64,000 bases of DNA, from the NCBI GenBank assembly GCA_024291935.2, contig CM044320.1, forward strand, positions 33,324,001 through 33,388,000. The letters are read 5' to 3'. A model generated the notes under the pieces. It had not been told where the DNA came from, ran no database searches, and saw only the letters and a program-made list of their open reading frames with translations. Made by a program: the position numbers and the translations under genes. Shown here piece by piece: positions 21,034 to 32,607 of this stretch (position 1 is its first letter; every line of letters begins with the position of its first letter). The DNA comes from Okapia johnstoni. Its lineage: Eukaryota > Chordata > Mammalia > Artiodactyla > Giraffidae.

Positions 21034-24000
21034 GTTTGACTTTTTTTTCCCCCCTGTTGATTCTATTTTTAAAAGGCAGTCATTGACATTTATGTGTTGC
21101 TTTTATTTTAAACTTCTGCTTAACTAGTATTTTATTTTTAATGTTTTCTGAAGTTTAAAAGTAGCTTGACTTGTATGTTTTAGTTTACTTTAGATTGAAA
21201 TATAATTTTGTCAAGGTCAACTGACATTTATGTGTGTATATATATCTTCTCAAACTCGTAGATTTGATCACTTAATTTCTTACAGTGATGCAGATTTGAG
21301 TTTGGAAAATACATGAATTTTTTTAGGTCTAAATACATTTGACAAAGATGAGATAATATCTTTTACTAATAGTGACACATATTTTGTTCTGTCTATTTTT
21401 ATAGTGTAGAAATATTTTTATAAGACTATTTTGGTGGTGCTGTTTAATGATAGTTTTTGAAGATGATGCAAAGCAATATCTCGTTTTCACCTTGTGCAGT
21501 TACTGCATTTGTGTGTGTGTGTGCATGCTCAGTCGTGTCCAACTGTGCGACACCATGGACTACAACCCACCAGGCTCCTCTGTCCATGGGATTTTCTAGG
21601 CAAGAATACTGGAGTGGGTTGCCATTTCCTACTCCAGGGGATCTTCCCAACCCAGGAATTGAACTTGCATTTCCTGCATTGGCAGGTGGATTCTTTACTG
21701 CTGAGCCACCTGAGAAGCCCTATTCATTTATACTTGCTACCTTATTTTTCATTTACTGCTGGCAATCCCATGAACGGAGGAGCCTGGAAGGCTGCAGTCC
21801 ACAGGGTCATGAAGAGTCGGACACGACTGAGAGACTTCACTTTCACTTTTCACTTTCATGCACTGGAGAAGGAAATGGCAACCCACTCCAGTGTTCTTGC
21901 CTGGAGAATCCCAGGGACGGGGGAGCCTGGTGGGCTGCCATCTATGGGGTCACACAGAGTTGGACACGACTGAAGCAACTTAGCAGCTGCCAATTAAGGA
22001 AGAAATGAAAAGGGCTTCACTTCTTGTTATCCTTACCATTGTGTATAAGAACTTTCCAATGGGCTAAGAAGTTGAACTACTATTTTAAGCCCTCTTTTGA
22101 TAAAGATTTTAACTTTAAGAGAACTATAGAAACTATGATGGAAATCACTGTAGGAAAATATATATTTATAGCTTATTCTCATGAAGCGCATCTCTTTTGT
22201 AAAAGGAAGCAGCAACCTGGGGGTACTGATTTTAACAAAGCTGCTGAAAAGGTGAAGCAAGTTTACCTGTTGGATTAGCTGAAAAGTTCATGTGGGTTTT
22301 TCCATGATGTCGTATGGGAAAGCCTGAACTTTTTGGCCAGCCCCATATTTTGTTTTGCAACTCTGCTGCCCTAAACACATTACATACTTCCCTGTCGAGC
22401 TTGACTCATGTGTTCCAGTGAACATACATATCTTGTATTGAGTTGTAAAAAGAGGGGGGGAGGTTGACAACCAGAGTTAAGAACCATCCCATAAAATTTA
22501 CCCTGTTTTTTTATTTTTTGGCTGCACCACATGGCGTGCTGGATCTTAGTTCCCCAACCACAAAACGAACCCACATCTGCTGGAAGCATGGAGTTTTAAC
22601 CACTGGGCCACCAAGGAAGTCCCCTACAATTTACCCTTTTGAAGTGTGCAGTTGATTGGATTTTAGTATATTCACATGCTCTACAACCATAATCACTGTC
22701 TAATTTTAGAACACTTTGTTACCCCTAAAGCTGCTCCCTAAGTCTCCCTTTCCCTGGTTCCTGGCAACCATGAATCTGTCAGTCTGTGGGTTTGCCTGTT
22801 TTAAACATATCATATGAATGGAATCATACCATATGTGACTTATTGTGACTGGTTTTTTAATGTTTTCAAGTTTCATCTGTTTTCTAGTATGTATCAGTAC
22901 TTCATTCCTTTTTATTGCTAAATATTAATAATATTCATTGTAAGGATATAGCACTTTATGTTTTTCTATTCATTGGTTGATGAACATTTGGATTGTTTTT
23001 CTTCTGGGGCAATTATGTATAATACTGCTGTGAATACTTGTGTATACATTTCTATGTGGACATCTGTTTTCAGTTTTCTTGGGTATATACCTGGCTGTAG
23101 AATAGAAGGGTCTTATACCTCTATGTTTAACTTTCTGAGGATCTGCCTGTCTGTTTTCCAAAACAGCTACATCATTTTACATTCCCATCAACAATATATA
23201 GGAGTTAGCAATTTCTGCACATCCTCTGTTAAACTCGTTATTACTTGCTTTTTGATTAAAGTCATCCTAGTGGTTGTCATGTGCTATCTCCTTGTTATAT
23301 TGAGCTGTGTTTCCTTAATGACTAATGTTAAGTATCTTTCATGTGTTTTTTGACCATTTGTGTGTCATCTTTAGAGAAATGTCTCCTTCAAATCCTTTGC
23401 CCATAGTTTTCAGCTTTATTGAGATATACTTGATGTACAACATTGTGTAAGTTTAAGGTATACAATACACATGTATATATTGTGAACCATTACCTACTAC
23501 CATGAGGTTAGTAATACTTCCGTCACCTCACATAATTACTGTATGTAATTACTGTGTATATGTGGTGAGAATATTTAAGCTGTATTCTCTTGACAAATTC
23601 CAAATATATAATATAGTATTGTTAACTTTAGACACCATGATGTCCATTGCATCCTCAGAATTTAGTCATTTGCCCATTTTTTAATTGGGTTCTTTTTCTT
23701 TTTATTGTTGAGCTGTAAGAATTATTTATGAAATGTACACACATATATACACATATGTAAGATACTTATTTTCAAATATATTCTCTTACATCTTGAAAAA
23801 AAATCTTTTCATTAGTATCAAGAAGAAATTCAAGAACTTAATGAAGTTGCAAGACATCGGCCACGGTCCACATTAGTTATGGGAATCCAGCAAGAAAACA
23901 GACAAATCAGAGAATTGCAACAAGAGAACAAAGGCAAGCTATATTATCACTGTGTATAGCAAATCAAAAGTGAGCTTTAATCTCCAATTGCACTATTGAA

Positions 24001-27000
24001 TTCGGATCAATTAATATTTTTTAAATGGGAAAATAGCCAGTTAAAGTTACTTTTTCTAGTCCATTATGCTTCAATTACATATATTTCTCTTTATCCTATC
24101 CTACATATGAATGTCTGTCTACCTTACTTGAAATCATCTTAGGCTCTCACCTTCAATATCCATTTGTACCACTGAAATTATTACCTGTGAAATAACTCAG
24201 TTTCATTCTCTGCAGTCCCACCACTTTGGCCCTTAGCTTAGGTGTTTATAGTCTCCGGCCTGAAGTATCCTCATTGCTCTCCTTGATTTCAGTCTCTTTC
24301 CTCTTCAGTCCATCTTCAGCACAGTCATCAGATTAATTTTACAAAAACATATCTGGTCATGTTGTTCTTTTGCTTAAGAACCTTCACTGTATACTATTTC
24401 CTTATCCAGAGGCCTTCAAAGTTGACTCTAAGCCTTCTCTTTTGTATTCTTCCCATACCTCCCTTCTCCATGAGACCTTTGCTCTTGCCACACTGAACAA
24501 GTTCCCGAACATACCATCCACTTTCACGCCTCCCTGCTTAGAATGACCTGTCCTTTATTTTTCAACTGAAGGAATGTACATTCATCTCACTACTATACTT
24601 CTGTGAAGCCTCCACCAATTTTTCCTCACAGACTTTTTATACGTATTCGGGTAGGGCTCCACTCTGCACTGACCACATTGTGTTACAATTATTGATGTTT
24701 TGTTTTCTCCACTAGACTGAACTTTATGGCCTTTTGGTATTCCTAACGTAGAGCATGATCTGACACTCAGTTGTTGTTCAGTAAATAGTTGTTAAAATGA
24801 TTCTCAAAAAACGAGCTTAAAATGGTTATTTTGAAAACTAATAAAGGACTCCATTTGGTGTCCTTTATTTCCATATGGCTAGATTTTTGTATCTCATGTT
24901 TTCTTTATGAAATACCCCCTTTATAAGTTGCTTTTTTAAAAATGTAATGTGGAAGAGAATACATTGTGCATCTTAAACTCAAGTTTAAATAAAATATACT
25001 GTTACTCTTGATAGAATTACGTACATCCCTGGAAGAACATCAATCTGCCTTGGAACTTATAATGAGCAAGTATCGAGAGCAAATGTTTAGATTGCTAATG
25101 GCTAGCAAAAAAGATGATCCAGGAATAATAATGAAGTTAAAAGAGCAACACACTAAGGTAATCCCATTCTGTAAATATAATTTGAAAAAAGGACAATCAA
25201 TTAACTTGTGTTCAGATTTTTAAAAAATCACAGGTGTCTTACATGATATTGAATACTTCTCTTTTTGACATTTTCTTCTTTTCCTTATTTTTTTCAAGTT
25301 ATGTGTCATTTTCTGTTTGATTTAGTCTTCAAACTCCCATTCTTCCCTAGTAGCTTATAATATATATTAAAAAGTAAACATTTGGGAAATAAAGGTAAGT
25401 CTATTCAATTCAAATTATTCAAAATTATAATGTTACCTGCTTCAAAGAAATATTTCTTCTAACTTGTGTATTGGTATATGTTGCAAAAATGAAAATTAAA
25501 TGCCCAAAAACCTTTTTAAAAATCCAGAAACAGCTAAAGTTAGATTTGTTTTTAAGACTGTCTTCTGAATAAGGCTAATTCATCCAGACTGTAGATACTC
25601 CATATTATTAATGGAAGCACCAAGGGGTGGGGGGGAGGAAAAGAAACAATATACTATATATATTGCCTTCCCCACCCATCCCATCATCCATCACATACCA
25701 CTCAACATCATTTTTAGAGACAGAGCTGAACTGGCTAGAAATCAATGTTGTTTCTGCTGTTCATCTTACTAGTTGTGATCCCTGTGTTTGCTAGCAGCTG
25801 CTGTGAGAAGATAGAATAGTCCTTTACTATTTACATTTTATTTTAAACTGATTTTTAACTGCTGGTGTGAAAAATATTAGAATAGATTGTGACTAGGAGG
25901 CCATTATCTCTTGGATAATGATGAACTATTTTTTATTAGTTATAATGAGTGTTATTTAAGAAGTATTGACTGTTATAACGTATTTTTATCTTTCTTGATT
26001 ATTAAAACACTTTTTAGATTCTTTAAAATATTTCTTCCATCTTGGTGCCTTTTAGGTATTTTTTATTATTAATTCTACTAAAAATAAATATCTAGTAAAT
26101 TGCTTTAACATGTAAATTCAACTTTCCATATTAAGGAAGTTAGTAATAGCTCTTGTGTCAAATAGTATAATAATAAATTAACAAATGTGGTTTTAATATT
26201 ATCTAATTATGCTATTTATCTCCTAAGCAAAGGAACCTTGGACAGTTAAGTGGCAATCTTTTGAGTATAAAATGTATTGTTACTATCATTATAAAAACAT
26301 TTTATTTTGAATATATAATTTAGGAGGTTTTTTTAAGGTACAAATATGAACTGACTTAAAATTATTGGTAAAATAAGTATGTTCTTGAGACATTCCAAAA
26401 GGCCCTTATGTTTAACAGCCTAACAAATTTTTCAAGATCTACAGAGAATACTCTGGCAAGCAAGTACTTAAGAATAAGATACTGAAGCTAGCTAGTCCCT
26501 CGTGGTAGCAGCTATGTCAGAAGCAAATGTTTTCTAAAACACATTAGATTTTACCATTCATTACAGCTGTTTTATTAATTAGCAAGTTAAACATGTTCTT
26601 AAGATAGCTGTAAGCCATCCTTTTTCATTATGCAGATGAAATTCTTCTTCTAAGTGCTGATTCTTGCCTTCCATGAAATAACAGTTCAGTTACTTGTTAT
26701 TAATTCTAACTAATACATATTAATGTTTGTGATTTTGATTTTTCCCAAAAAGGAGACGCTTTGATTCAAACAAATATTTATTAACACTTGCACTGGCTTA
26801 GTTATCATAATGAGATGAATGAATAAGTTTTATTATTCTACCATAGGACCTTTCAGTGCATTGGGAGATACAGATACAAACATGATTATCTAACATAAGG
26901 TAGGATGTGATGAATCCTAAATAGAGATCTGGATTATTACTGGAGTACTAGAGGAAGCAAGATTAGTTCTCATGAGGAGAATCTGGGAAAGTGGCAAGGA

Positions 27001-30000
27001 AAGGTAGCAAATCCATCTAAATCTAGCCTCGAATTAATTTGGGGGATTAACAAGCAGAAATGGGTGAGCAGAGAAACTTACATGATAAGTATGAGCTTCC
27101 AGGGTATGTTTAGGTACTGGTGCTCCGATATACCTAAACACAAAAATAATTTATAACACATTTTTAGGTAAAACACAGAGTTACACTTAACAGCATTTTG
27201 GAGTAAAAGGCTCTATTGAGACTACTGTAACAGAATTCTGCCCTCACCTAGAAGTTCTTGAGCACACGTTTAAAAGCCAATAAAAAGTTTGAGGAGAACT
27301 CATTTTCATTCAAACACTCATTTTTACATTATTTTTGAACTACTACCTTTTTGGAAATCTTAAAAAAACAAACATTTCCAACAGTTGGCTAACACGCATG
27401 AACTAACACTCATTCAGTTTTTAAATTACGGATATTGTCCGTATTAACATTATAATGACTCTGTACTACAGATTGACATGGTGCATCGTAACAGCTCCGA
27501 AGGATTCTTCCTTGGTGCATCTCGACACATCCTTGAAGCACCTCAACATGGACTGGAGAGGAGGCACTTGGAAGCAAATCAGAATGTACACTAAATAAAA
27601 CAGTCAACTTTGGGGGTGTGGATGGAGGGGGGGTGGCATTTAAAAAGTTCTTTTACATTAAATTCTCCCAAATTAAATCAGCAAATAAATGAAATTGCTT
27701 TTAAAAAACACTATGCTTTTGATAGCCTTACAAAAATACTCAAGTGTAAAAACTTTAAATCTGTCATGAATTCGCTGTGTATTGTATTATACATAGCCTG
27801 TTAGGTAACTGCAGGCTTTAAAGGTTCTTTGGGCCAGCCTTTCATTTTGTTGTTCTAGTTAACTGTAGCTGCAAAATTTTAGGAAGCTTCAAACGGTTGT
27901 CCTCTTTCTAGACATCAAAGACATTTTCTTGACAGTAATTTTAATCTGACTTGGTAAAAATTTTGTTTAGTCAAACAATTAAATGAACTGTTTTAATTCA
28001 GATTTTCCATAGTTTACAGTGCTTTAATTTGCATTCACAATAAAATAAAATTACCTTTGTTTAGGTGTTACAATTAAGTATAGTACAACTTCTCCATTGT
28101 GTCTGTTCTGTTTTGTCTTTTTTTTCCTTGAATGCTATTTCAAAAGAGTCCAAAGATTTTGTTGCTAGCACTTCTTGCTTTTAAAACATTTTGAAAGCAC
28201 AGGTCTTGCCCTCTTGTGCCTTTTAAGAGATCTATGATACTTCCCTAAAGATCTTGTAATAAGTGGATCATCCAGGAACCAGGCCTGTAAAAATACCCTT
28301 CTGTTTGTATTGAGGTTTTTTTTTCTTATGATGGTTTTGTTAGAACAGACTGTCCTGAAAAAAGTAGTTTCTTGTTTTCTTCTGTTTTAGAGGCAAATGA
28401 TTGTTTCCTTGTAGTTGTTTAACCTAAGTCAGTGCCATAAGACATCAAATCATAAACTGAGAAAGCTGTTGGTATGCAAAATTTTTACTCATATCCTTAT
28501 CCAACTTGCTGCTGCAGTTACCTGTACTTTATTTGCTTTTAAACTTTAGGCTCCCTTTATGGTAGGAGGGATTGTAATTTTTTTTTTTTAATTGTTATAG
28601 GACATGACAGTTGCTTATCTTGATATCATTCTTACCATCATATTCTAATCCAGAGCTGTCTAATAGAACTTTCTGCAGTGATGGAAATGTTCTTTATCTG
28701 TGCTATTCAAATTGGAAGCCACCAGCCACATGTGGCTATTAAATGTCAGCAGTGCAACTGAGGGGCTGAATTGTTAACTTCTTAAAATGTATTTGACTTC
28801 AAAGTAATTTCAATTTAAATAGCACTGTACTGTACAGTGTAGTTTATTTTGCCTTCTTCCTGTGTACTAGCTTTGCATAGATTATATTAAAATAATATAA
28901 GGATCTGTATTTTTGTTAGTTAAGATATTAAACGTGTGGTTTGCTAAAGATATTCCTATTTGTTGTCTGTTTGAATATTTATATTCCTTCCACAGTTTAC
29001 TAGTGTTGTAGGTTTTGAGGGGTCTTGTTCAAATCCTTTTTCCAAATAGAGTATATACAACTATTTAAGAGACTGAATGTTTATGTGGGAAACTACTAAT
29101 TTCTATATTTAAGTTTTGGCCTTAGTATAACAAAGGAACCCTCAGTTGCCAGTGAGCAATGGTCTGTAGAAGTTATTCATTTAAAAAAGTATTAGTCTTG
29201 TGTCCCTGCTGATTATAAACAACAGAGAAATTATAAAACCTTCTGTCTATCTCTTTCATTGACTGTAAGCTCTTTGAAATCAGGGAACATTTCTGTTAAG
29301 AAATGTTCATATTCCTCTCACCTAGCATAGTGCCTGCACACCACAGGTGTGTACAAAAGAATGATAAAAGCAGAGCTCTGTTCATTTCATTCAATACTTA
29401 CTATTTATTCAATGCTTATCATCTATTATATACCTAACATTAAATAATAGAGAAATACAAGCAATGTATAGGTCCTGCTCTCAGTGAGGATTATAGTCTG
29501 GAAAAGATTCTAGATTGAATTGAGATCAGTTTTTAGGGATGGATAACATAGAATATGTTTATAAATCATGAAGACTTCAGGAAGAAGTAGATACTGAATA
29601 TATATCTTCCCATTAGTTTGGTCATGGGGCATGTAGGTACGAAAAAGAAAATGTTGCTGATCATTTGTGGTGAGAGGAATGTGAAATGAGTATTCTTCCT
29701 GTTCGTGGGTTTATATATATTGTGCTGCTTATCCTTAATCCTAGTCCTAACAAATCTGACTTCACAAGGACATTTATCGGCAGTCAATAGTCTTGTAAAT
29801 AAATAACTGTTTGATATATTACATTAATGTAAATGGCAGTATAAAGATATTAACATTCATATCAAGTAGTAATGCAGATTTTATAAAAAGAGGAGTTGTT
29901 TTTTTTTAAGTGTTTCATTGATTTACAGCTTCCATCTTTTTTTTTTAGGAATTACAAGCACATGTTGACCAGATAACTGAAATGGCAGCAGTAATGAGGA

Positions 30001-32314
30001 AAGCCATTGAAATTGACGAACAACAGGGTTGCAGGGAACAGGAACGAATATTTCAACTTGAAGTAAGTTTTAAATTGCACATGTACGTGAAAACTATTTG
30101 TACAAAGATTTATGACAGAAAATATATCTCATTTTTAAATATATACTTTCTGGGATGCTAGTAATGTTCATTTATAGTAATGTAGGAGTCTAAGATCAGT
30201 AGTAAACTTACACTAGTCATTGAGAAAATTGACTTTTTTTTGATCCTATGTTGCTTCTGTTATTAGGTGAATATAATTCTTCAGCTTAGTAATTTGGTAA
30301 AATATCTCTATTTTATCAGAGATCACAATGATGCAGGGGGAAATTTTTTTTTAATCCACAAATAATATTCCTTGGCCACTTGTATTTTTCTAGGGGATAT
30401 AAAAACTTTATTACCACCTGACGGCTCAGATGGTAAAGAATATGCCTGCAATGCAGGAGACCTGGGTTCAATCCCTGAGTCGGAAGATCCACTGGAGAAG
30501 GGAATGGCAACCCACTCCAGTATTCATGCCTGGAAAATCCCATGGACAGAGAGCCTAGAGGGCTACAGTCCATGGGTTCGCAAAGAATCAGACACGACCG
30601 AGCAACTAACACTTCACATAAAAGCTTTTATCGCATCTGTCCTTTATTTTGTGGTAGCAAAAGCACAAATCATTGTTGAATAGCTCAAATTGGTAGAACA
30701 GGTGACCTTTATAATTTTAAAACCTTCATTTTGAAATCATGGTGGAGAAGTTGGTCATAGGGGATCAAAATGATTTTTCTAACTGTACAAAGTTCTCTCA
30801 TTCTTTGTAACTAAGGCAAGCAAACTTTCTCAGTAAAAGGCCAGATAATAAATCTTTTCAGCTGTGAAAACCAGGCAGTCTCTGTTGTAGGTACTCAGCT
30901 CTGCCACTGAAACGAAAAAGCAGCCATACACACACAAAATAAGATTGGACTTAACTGTGTTGCAGTACAGTTTTAATTTATAATAACAGGCCTCAAGCCC
31001 AGCTATAGTTTGCTGATGCCTGTTTGATACCACTGAAACTTAGAAAGTGAGACCAAAGACAAAGCTGTAGAGAATAAATTATGATAGTTATTTTTAAATG
31101 TCTAAAAATTTCTTACAGTAGTTCAGTTGCTCAGTCGTGTCCAGCTCTTTGCGACCCCATGGACTTACAGTTACTAATCTAGAAGATAAAGGCAAAGTTG
31201 TTTACCAGTGCTCAATTTGGTCGCTTACTTTCCTTCTTAAAAAACACCACAATCTATTCAGGCAGCCTGCTGCTGTTAAATCCCCACAAGGAAAGCAAAC
31301 CAGGCTTGCCCTGAATTCCATGCTATCATGGAAAATAATAAAAGTACTAAAGTACTAAGAGGTGTTAGCCCTAGGGTATTATTATGCACAGACTTTCTTT
31401 GTTTACACAAATAAAAATCTAGATGTTATTTTCTTCATCTATGTTGTTGTTCAGTCGCTCGGTCGTGTCCGACGCTTTTGAGACCCCATGGACTGTAGCC
31501 CACCAGGCTCATCTGTCCATGGAATTCTCCAGGCAAGAATACTGGAGTGGGTTGCCATTTCCCACTCCAGAGGATCTTCCTGACCCAGGGATCAAAACCT
31601 ACCTTTCCTGCATTGCAGGCAGATTCTTTACCACTGAGCCACCAGGAAAGCTCCTCTTCACCTATATATACTGTGTTGTAAAATAAGGCAGTTTCTGAAG
31701 TTCTGTAATTAAAGCTGCATAAATAAAAAGCCTTCACAGTGGTAGAAGACACTGAACACATAATTCCTACCTCTTTATAAAACTGTTCTCTGGATTCAAG
31801 TTGTCAGCTTCAGCGGCATATATCATTTAATACAGGGTTCCCTGACCTCCAAGATCCACTGCCTGATGATCTGAGGTGGAGCTGATGTAATAATAATAGA
31901 AATAAAGGGGACAATAAATGTAATGCACTTGAATCATCCTGAAACCAACTCCTTCCCTCCTCCCACCCCCCACCTCCAGCCTATGGAAAAATTGTCTTCC
32001 ATGAGACTGGTCCCTGGTGGCAAGAAGGTTGGGGACCCACTGATTTAATATGTTTCTGCCAATTACAGTACTTGCTTTTTATTTATCATACCTTCATATG
32101 TTTGGTTTTCCTTAAGATATGTTTTTACTATTATAGCCACCGTGCTGACTGCTTCTTTTTGTTTGCTTCCTTATAGCAAGAAAATAAAGGCTTGAGAGAG
32201 ATTCTTCAAATAACTCGAGAATCATTTTTGAACCTTAGGAAAGAGGATATGTCAGAAAGCACATCTTTGTCAGCATTAGTAACCAGTAGTGACCTCAGTC
32301 TGAGGAAGAGTTGA
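20899..32314 (+). CDS. FGFR1OP2: FGFR1OP2 (FGFR1 oncogene partner 2), complete 253-residue coding sequence in six coding exons
   Basis: Exons 20897-21033, 23816-23933, 25015-25157, 27472-27585, 29949-30062 and 32177-32314 join in frame from ATG at 20899 to TGA at 32312-32314. They give 253 codons, the length of the long family isoform. The protein begins [20 protein letters not shown] and ends [16 protein letters not shown]. It is almost wholly helical and charged ([30 protein letters not shown]), that is, coiled coil. Family knowledge: FGFR1OP2 is a cytoplasmic coiled-coil protein, paralogue of SIKE1, found with STRIPAK components and reported as a wound-induced transcript. Human fusions to FGFR1 supply a dimerising coiled coil. 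Intron 3 (counting the non-coding exon as exon 1) has a GC donor. The 27472-27585 exon is in-frame and probably skipped in a 215-residue isoform. There is no disabling mutation. Confidence 0.97.
21513..21720 (-). mobile_element. Bov-tA SINE (minus)
   Basis: TGCATGCTCAGTCGTGTCCA to GCTGAGCCACCTGAGAAGCC, preceded by a GT run. It forms an inverted pair with the next element 45 bases away. Confidence 0.94.
21766..21992 (+). mobile_element. Bov-A2 SINE, dimeric (plus)
   Basis: Two BovB-derived monomers (CATGAACGGAGGAGCCTGGA and CCCAGGGACGGGGGAGCCTG) separated by the ACTTCACTTTCACTTTTCAC linker typical of Bov-A2; ends GACTGAAGCAACTTAGCAGC. The open frames running across this and the preceding SINE are not genes. 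Confidence 0.94.
22505..22627 (-). mobile_element. CHR-type tRNA SINE (minus)
   Basis: A T-run then GGCTGCACCACATGGCGTGC to GCCACCAAGGAAGTCCCC. AATTTACCCT at 22495-22504 and 22628-22637 is a perfect target duplication, inserted in an L1M. Confidence 0.92.
22638..23700 (-). mobile_element. L1M 3' portion (minus)
   Basis: AGTGTGCAGTTGATTGGATT, ATATGAATGGAATCATACCA, GGGTATATACCTGGCTGTAG and ACATTCCCATCAACAATATA are the complement of the L1 ORF2 end and 3' UTR. Frames are broken. Confidence 0.8.
23816..23933 (+). CDS. FGFR1OP2: FGFR1OP2 second coding exon; GC (non-GT) donor
   Basis: Acceptor ATTAG ends at 23815. The frame is [20 protein letters not shown] through RELQQENK plus one G. The only junction that preserves the frame is AAAG followed by GCAAGC (23934-23939), a GC donor. 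The next GT downstream would add KLYYH and run into a stop on joining the next exon. The other donor bases match U1 very well, as is typical of GC-AG introns. Confidence 0.95.
24060..24795 (+). mobile_element. L2 LINE 3' end (plus)
   Basis: TCTGGTCATGTTGTTCTTTT, CCTTTGCTCTTGCCACACTG, GAAGCCTCCACCAATTTTTC and ATGATCTGACACTCAGTTGT follow the L2 3' end. Confidence 0.65.
25015..25157 (+). CDS. FGFR1OP2: FGFR1OP2 third coding exon (143 bp)
   Basis: Acceptor TTGATAG ends at 25014. AA completes the glutamate codon begun before the GC donor. It reads [20 protein letters not shown] and on to MKLKEQHTK, followed by donor GTAATC. Leucine/charged spacing continues the coiled coil. Confidence 0.97.
25158..27471 (+). 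other. FGFR1OP2: FGFR1OP2 intron before the cassette exon; no mobile element recognised
   Basis: About 2.3 kb, strongly AT-rich, with no ruminant SINE, BovB or CHR element, unlike most introns here. Confidence 0.6.
27472..27585 (+). CDS. FGFR1OP2: FGFR1OP2 in-frame cassette exon (38 codons, probably alternative)
   Basis: After ACTACAG the frame reads [20 protein letters not shown] and on to [10 protein letters not shown], then GTACAC. It has exactly 114 bp, so skipping keeps the frame (253 versus 215 residues). This matches the variable segment I know from the family. Both splice sites are weak: the acceptor has almost no pyrimidine tract, and the donor is AAT followed by GTACAC. It is less coiled-coil-like than its neighbours (glycine, proline, histidine-rich), so the isoforms should differ by an insertion in the rod. 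Confidence 0.92.
27586..28652 (+). other. FGFR1OP2: FGFR1OP2 intron after the cassette exon; no mobile element recognised
   Basis: Over 1 kb free of recognisable repeats. Several pyrimidine-rich stretches, no exon-like frame. Confidence 0.5.
28653..28862 (+). mobile_element. hAT-type MITE (copy 2)
   Basis: CAGAGCTGTCTAATAGAACT, GTGATGGAAATGTTCTTTAT and GCCACATGTGGCTATTAAAT match the element at 7,382-7,832. This copy is uninterrupted and has no 25-bp duplication. Confidence 0.7.
29225..29350 (+). mobile_element. L2-like 3' end (plus)
   Basis: TTGACTGTAAGCTCTTTGAA and ACCTAGCATAGTGCCTGCAC are the L2 terminal blocks. Confidence 0.55.
29949..30062 (+). CDS. FGFR1OP2: FGFR1OP2 coding exon (38 codons)
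   Basis: A long T-run and TTTAG precede GAA at 29949. It reads [20 protein letters not shown] and on to ERIFQLE and ends before GTAAGT (30063). Strong splice sites on both sides contrast with the preceding cassette exon of identical 114-bp length. Confidence 0.97.
30417..30625 (+). mobile_element. Bov-tA SINE (plus)
   Basis: GACGGCTCAGATGGTAAAGA to CAAAGAATCAGACACGACCG. The first bases of the head are altered. Confidence 0.93.
31120..31163 (-). mobile_element. Tail-only Bov element, 44 bp, with target duplication
   Basis: CTTACAGT at 31112-31119 and 31164-31171 flank AGTTCAGTTGCTCAGTCGTG and CCAGCTCTTTGCGACCCCAT, the complement of only the last 40 or so bases common to BovB and its SINEs. 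Confidence 0.85.
31442..31655 (-). mobile_element. Bov-tA SINE (minus)
   Basis: TTGTTGTTCAGTCGCTCGGT to CACTGAGCCACCAGGAAAGC. TCTTCATCTAT before and TCTTCACCTAT after are a one-mismatch target duplication. Confidence 0.94.
31833..32042 (+). mobile_element. Non-autonomous hAT DNA transposon with perfect 8-bp target duplication
   Basis: ATTTAATA at 31825-31832 is repeated at 32043-32050, the 8-bp length typical of hAT. Ends CAGGGTTCCCTGACC and GGTTGGGGACCCACTG are inverted-repeat-like. Internal CTGATGATCTGAGGTGGAGC and ACTGGTCCCTGGTGGC match an old mammalian hAT family. It lies 134 bases before the last coding exon. Confidence 0.85.
32177..32314 (+). CDS. FGFR1OP2: FGFR1OP2 last coding exon with stop codon
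   Basis: Acceptor CTTATAG ends at 32176. It reads [20 protein letters not shown], then [20 protein letters not shown] and SLRKS, and stops at TGA 32312-32314. The serine-rich tail follows the end of the coiled coil. Confidence 0.97.
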   Translation, partial: QENKGLREILQITRESFLNLRKEDMSESTSLSALVTSSDLSLRKS

Positions 32315-32607
32315 AGAGCTTTTTAAGTCTGTGAACTTCTTACAAGGTTCCAATACACTCACTGGGACTGGCTTGTTAAGTGAATGAGTTAACAGCAAAA
32401 TCCATCTCAAGTTACCCTTGGTTTTGGTGTTTTTTTTTCTATAATATGTACAGTGCACTGGCAAGGACATTTAAAAGATAGCAATGAAACAATGCATAGT
32501 TAATGGTCATAGACTTTATTCCAAAATAGAATTGAAAAGTAGAAATTAAGCCTTTGTTAATTAGTGAACAAGATTTTTGTAATTTTTTGTAATTTTTATA
32601 ATTAGAA

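Noticed and set aside
21457..22008. Open frame of 183 codons on the plus strand, with a 159-codon frame beside it
   Set aside because: It lies over a Bov-tA and a Bov-A2 SINE. The peptide is the familiar SINE translation and the same words recur at every other SINE in the window.
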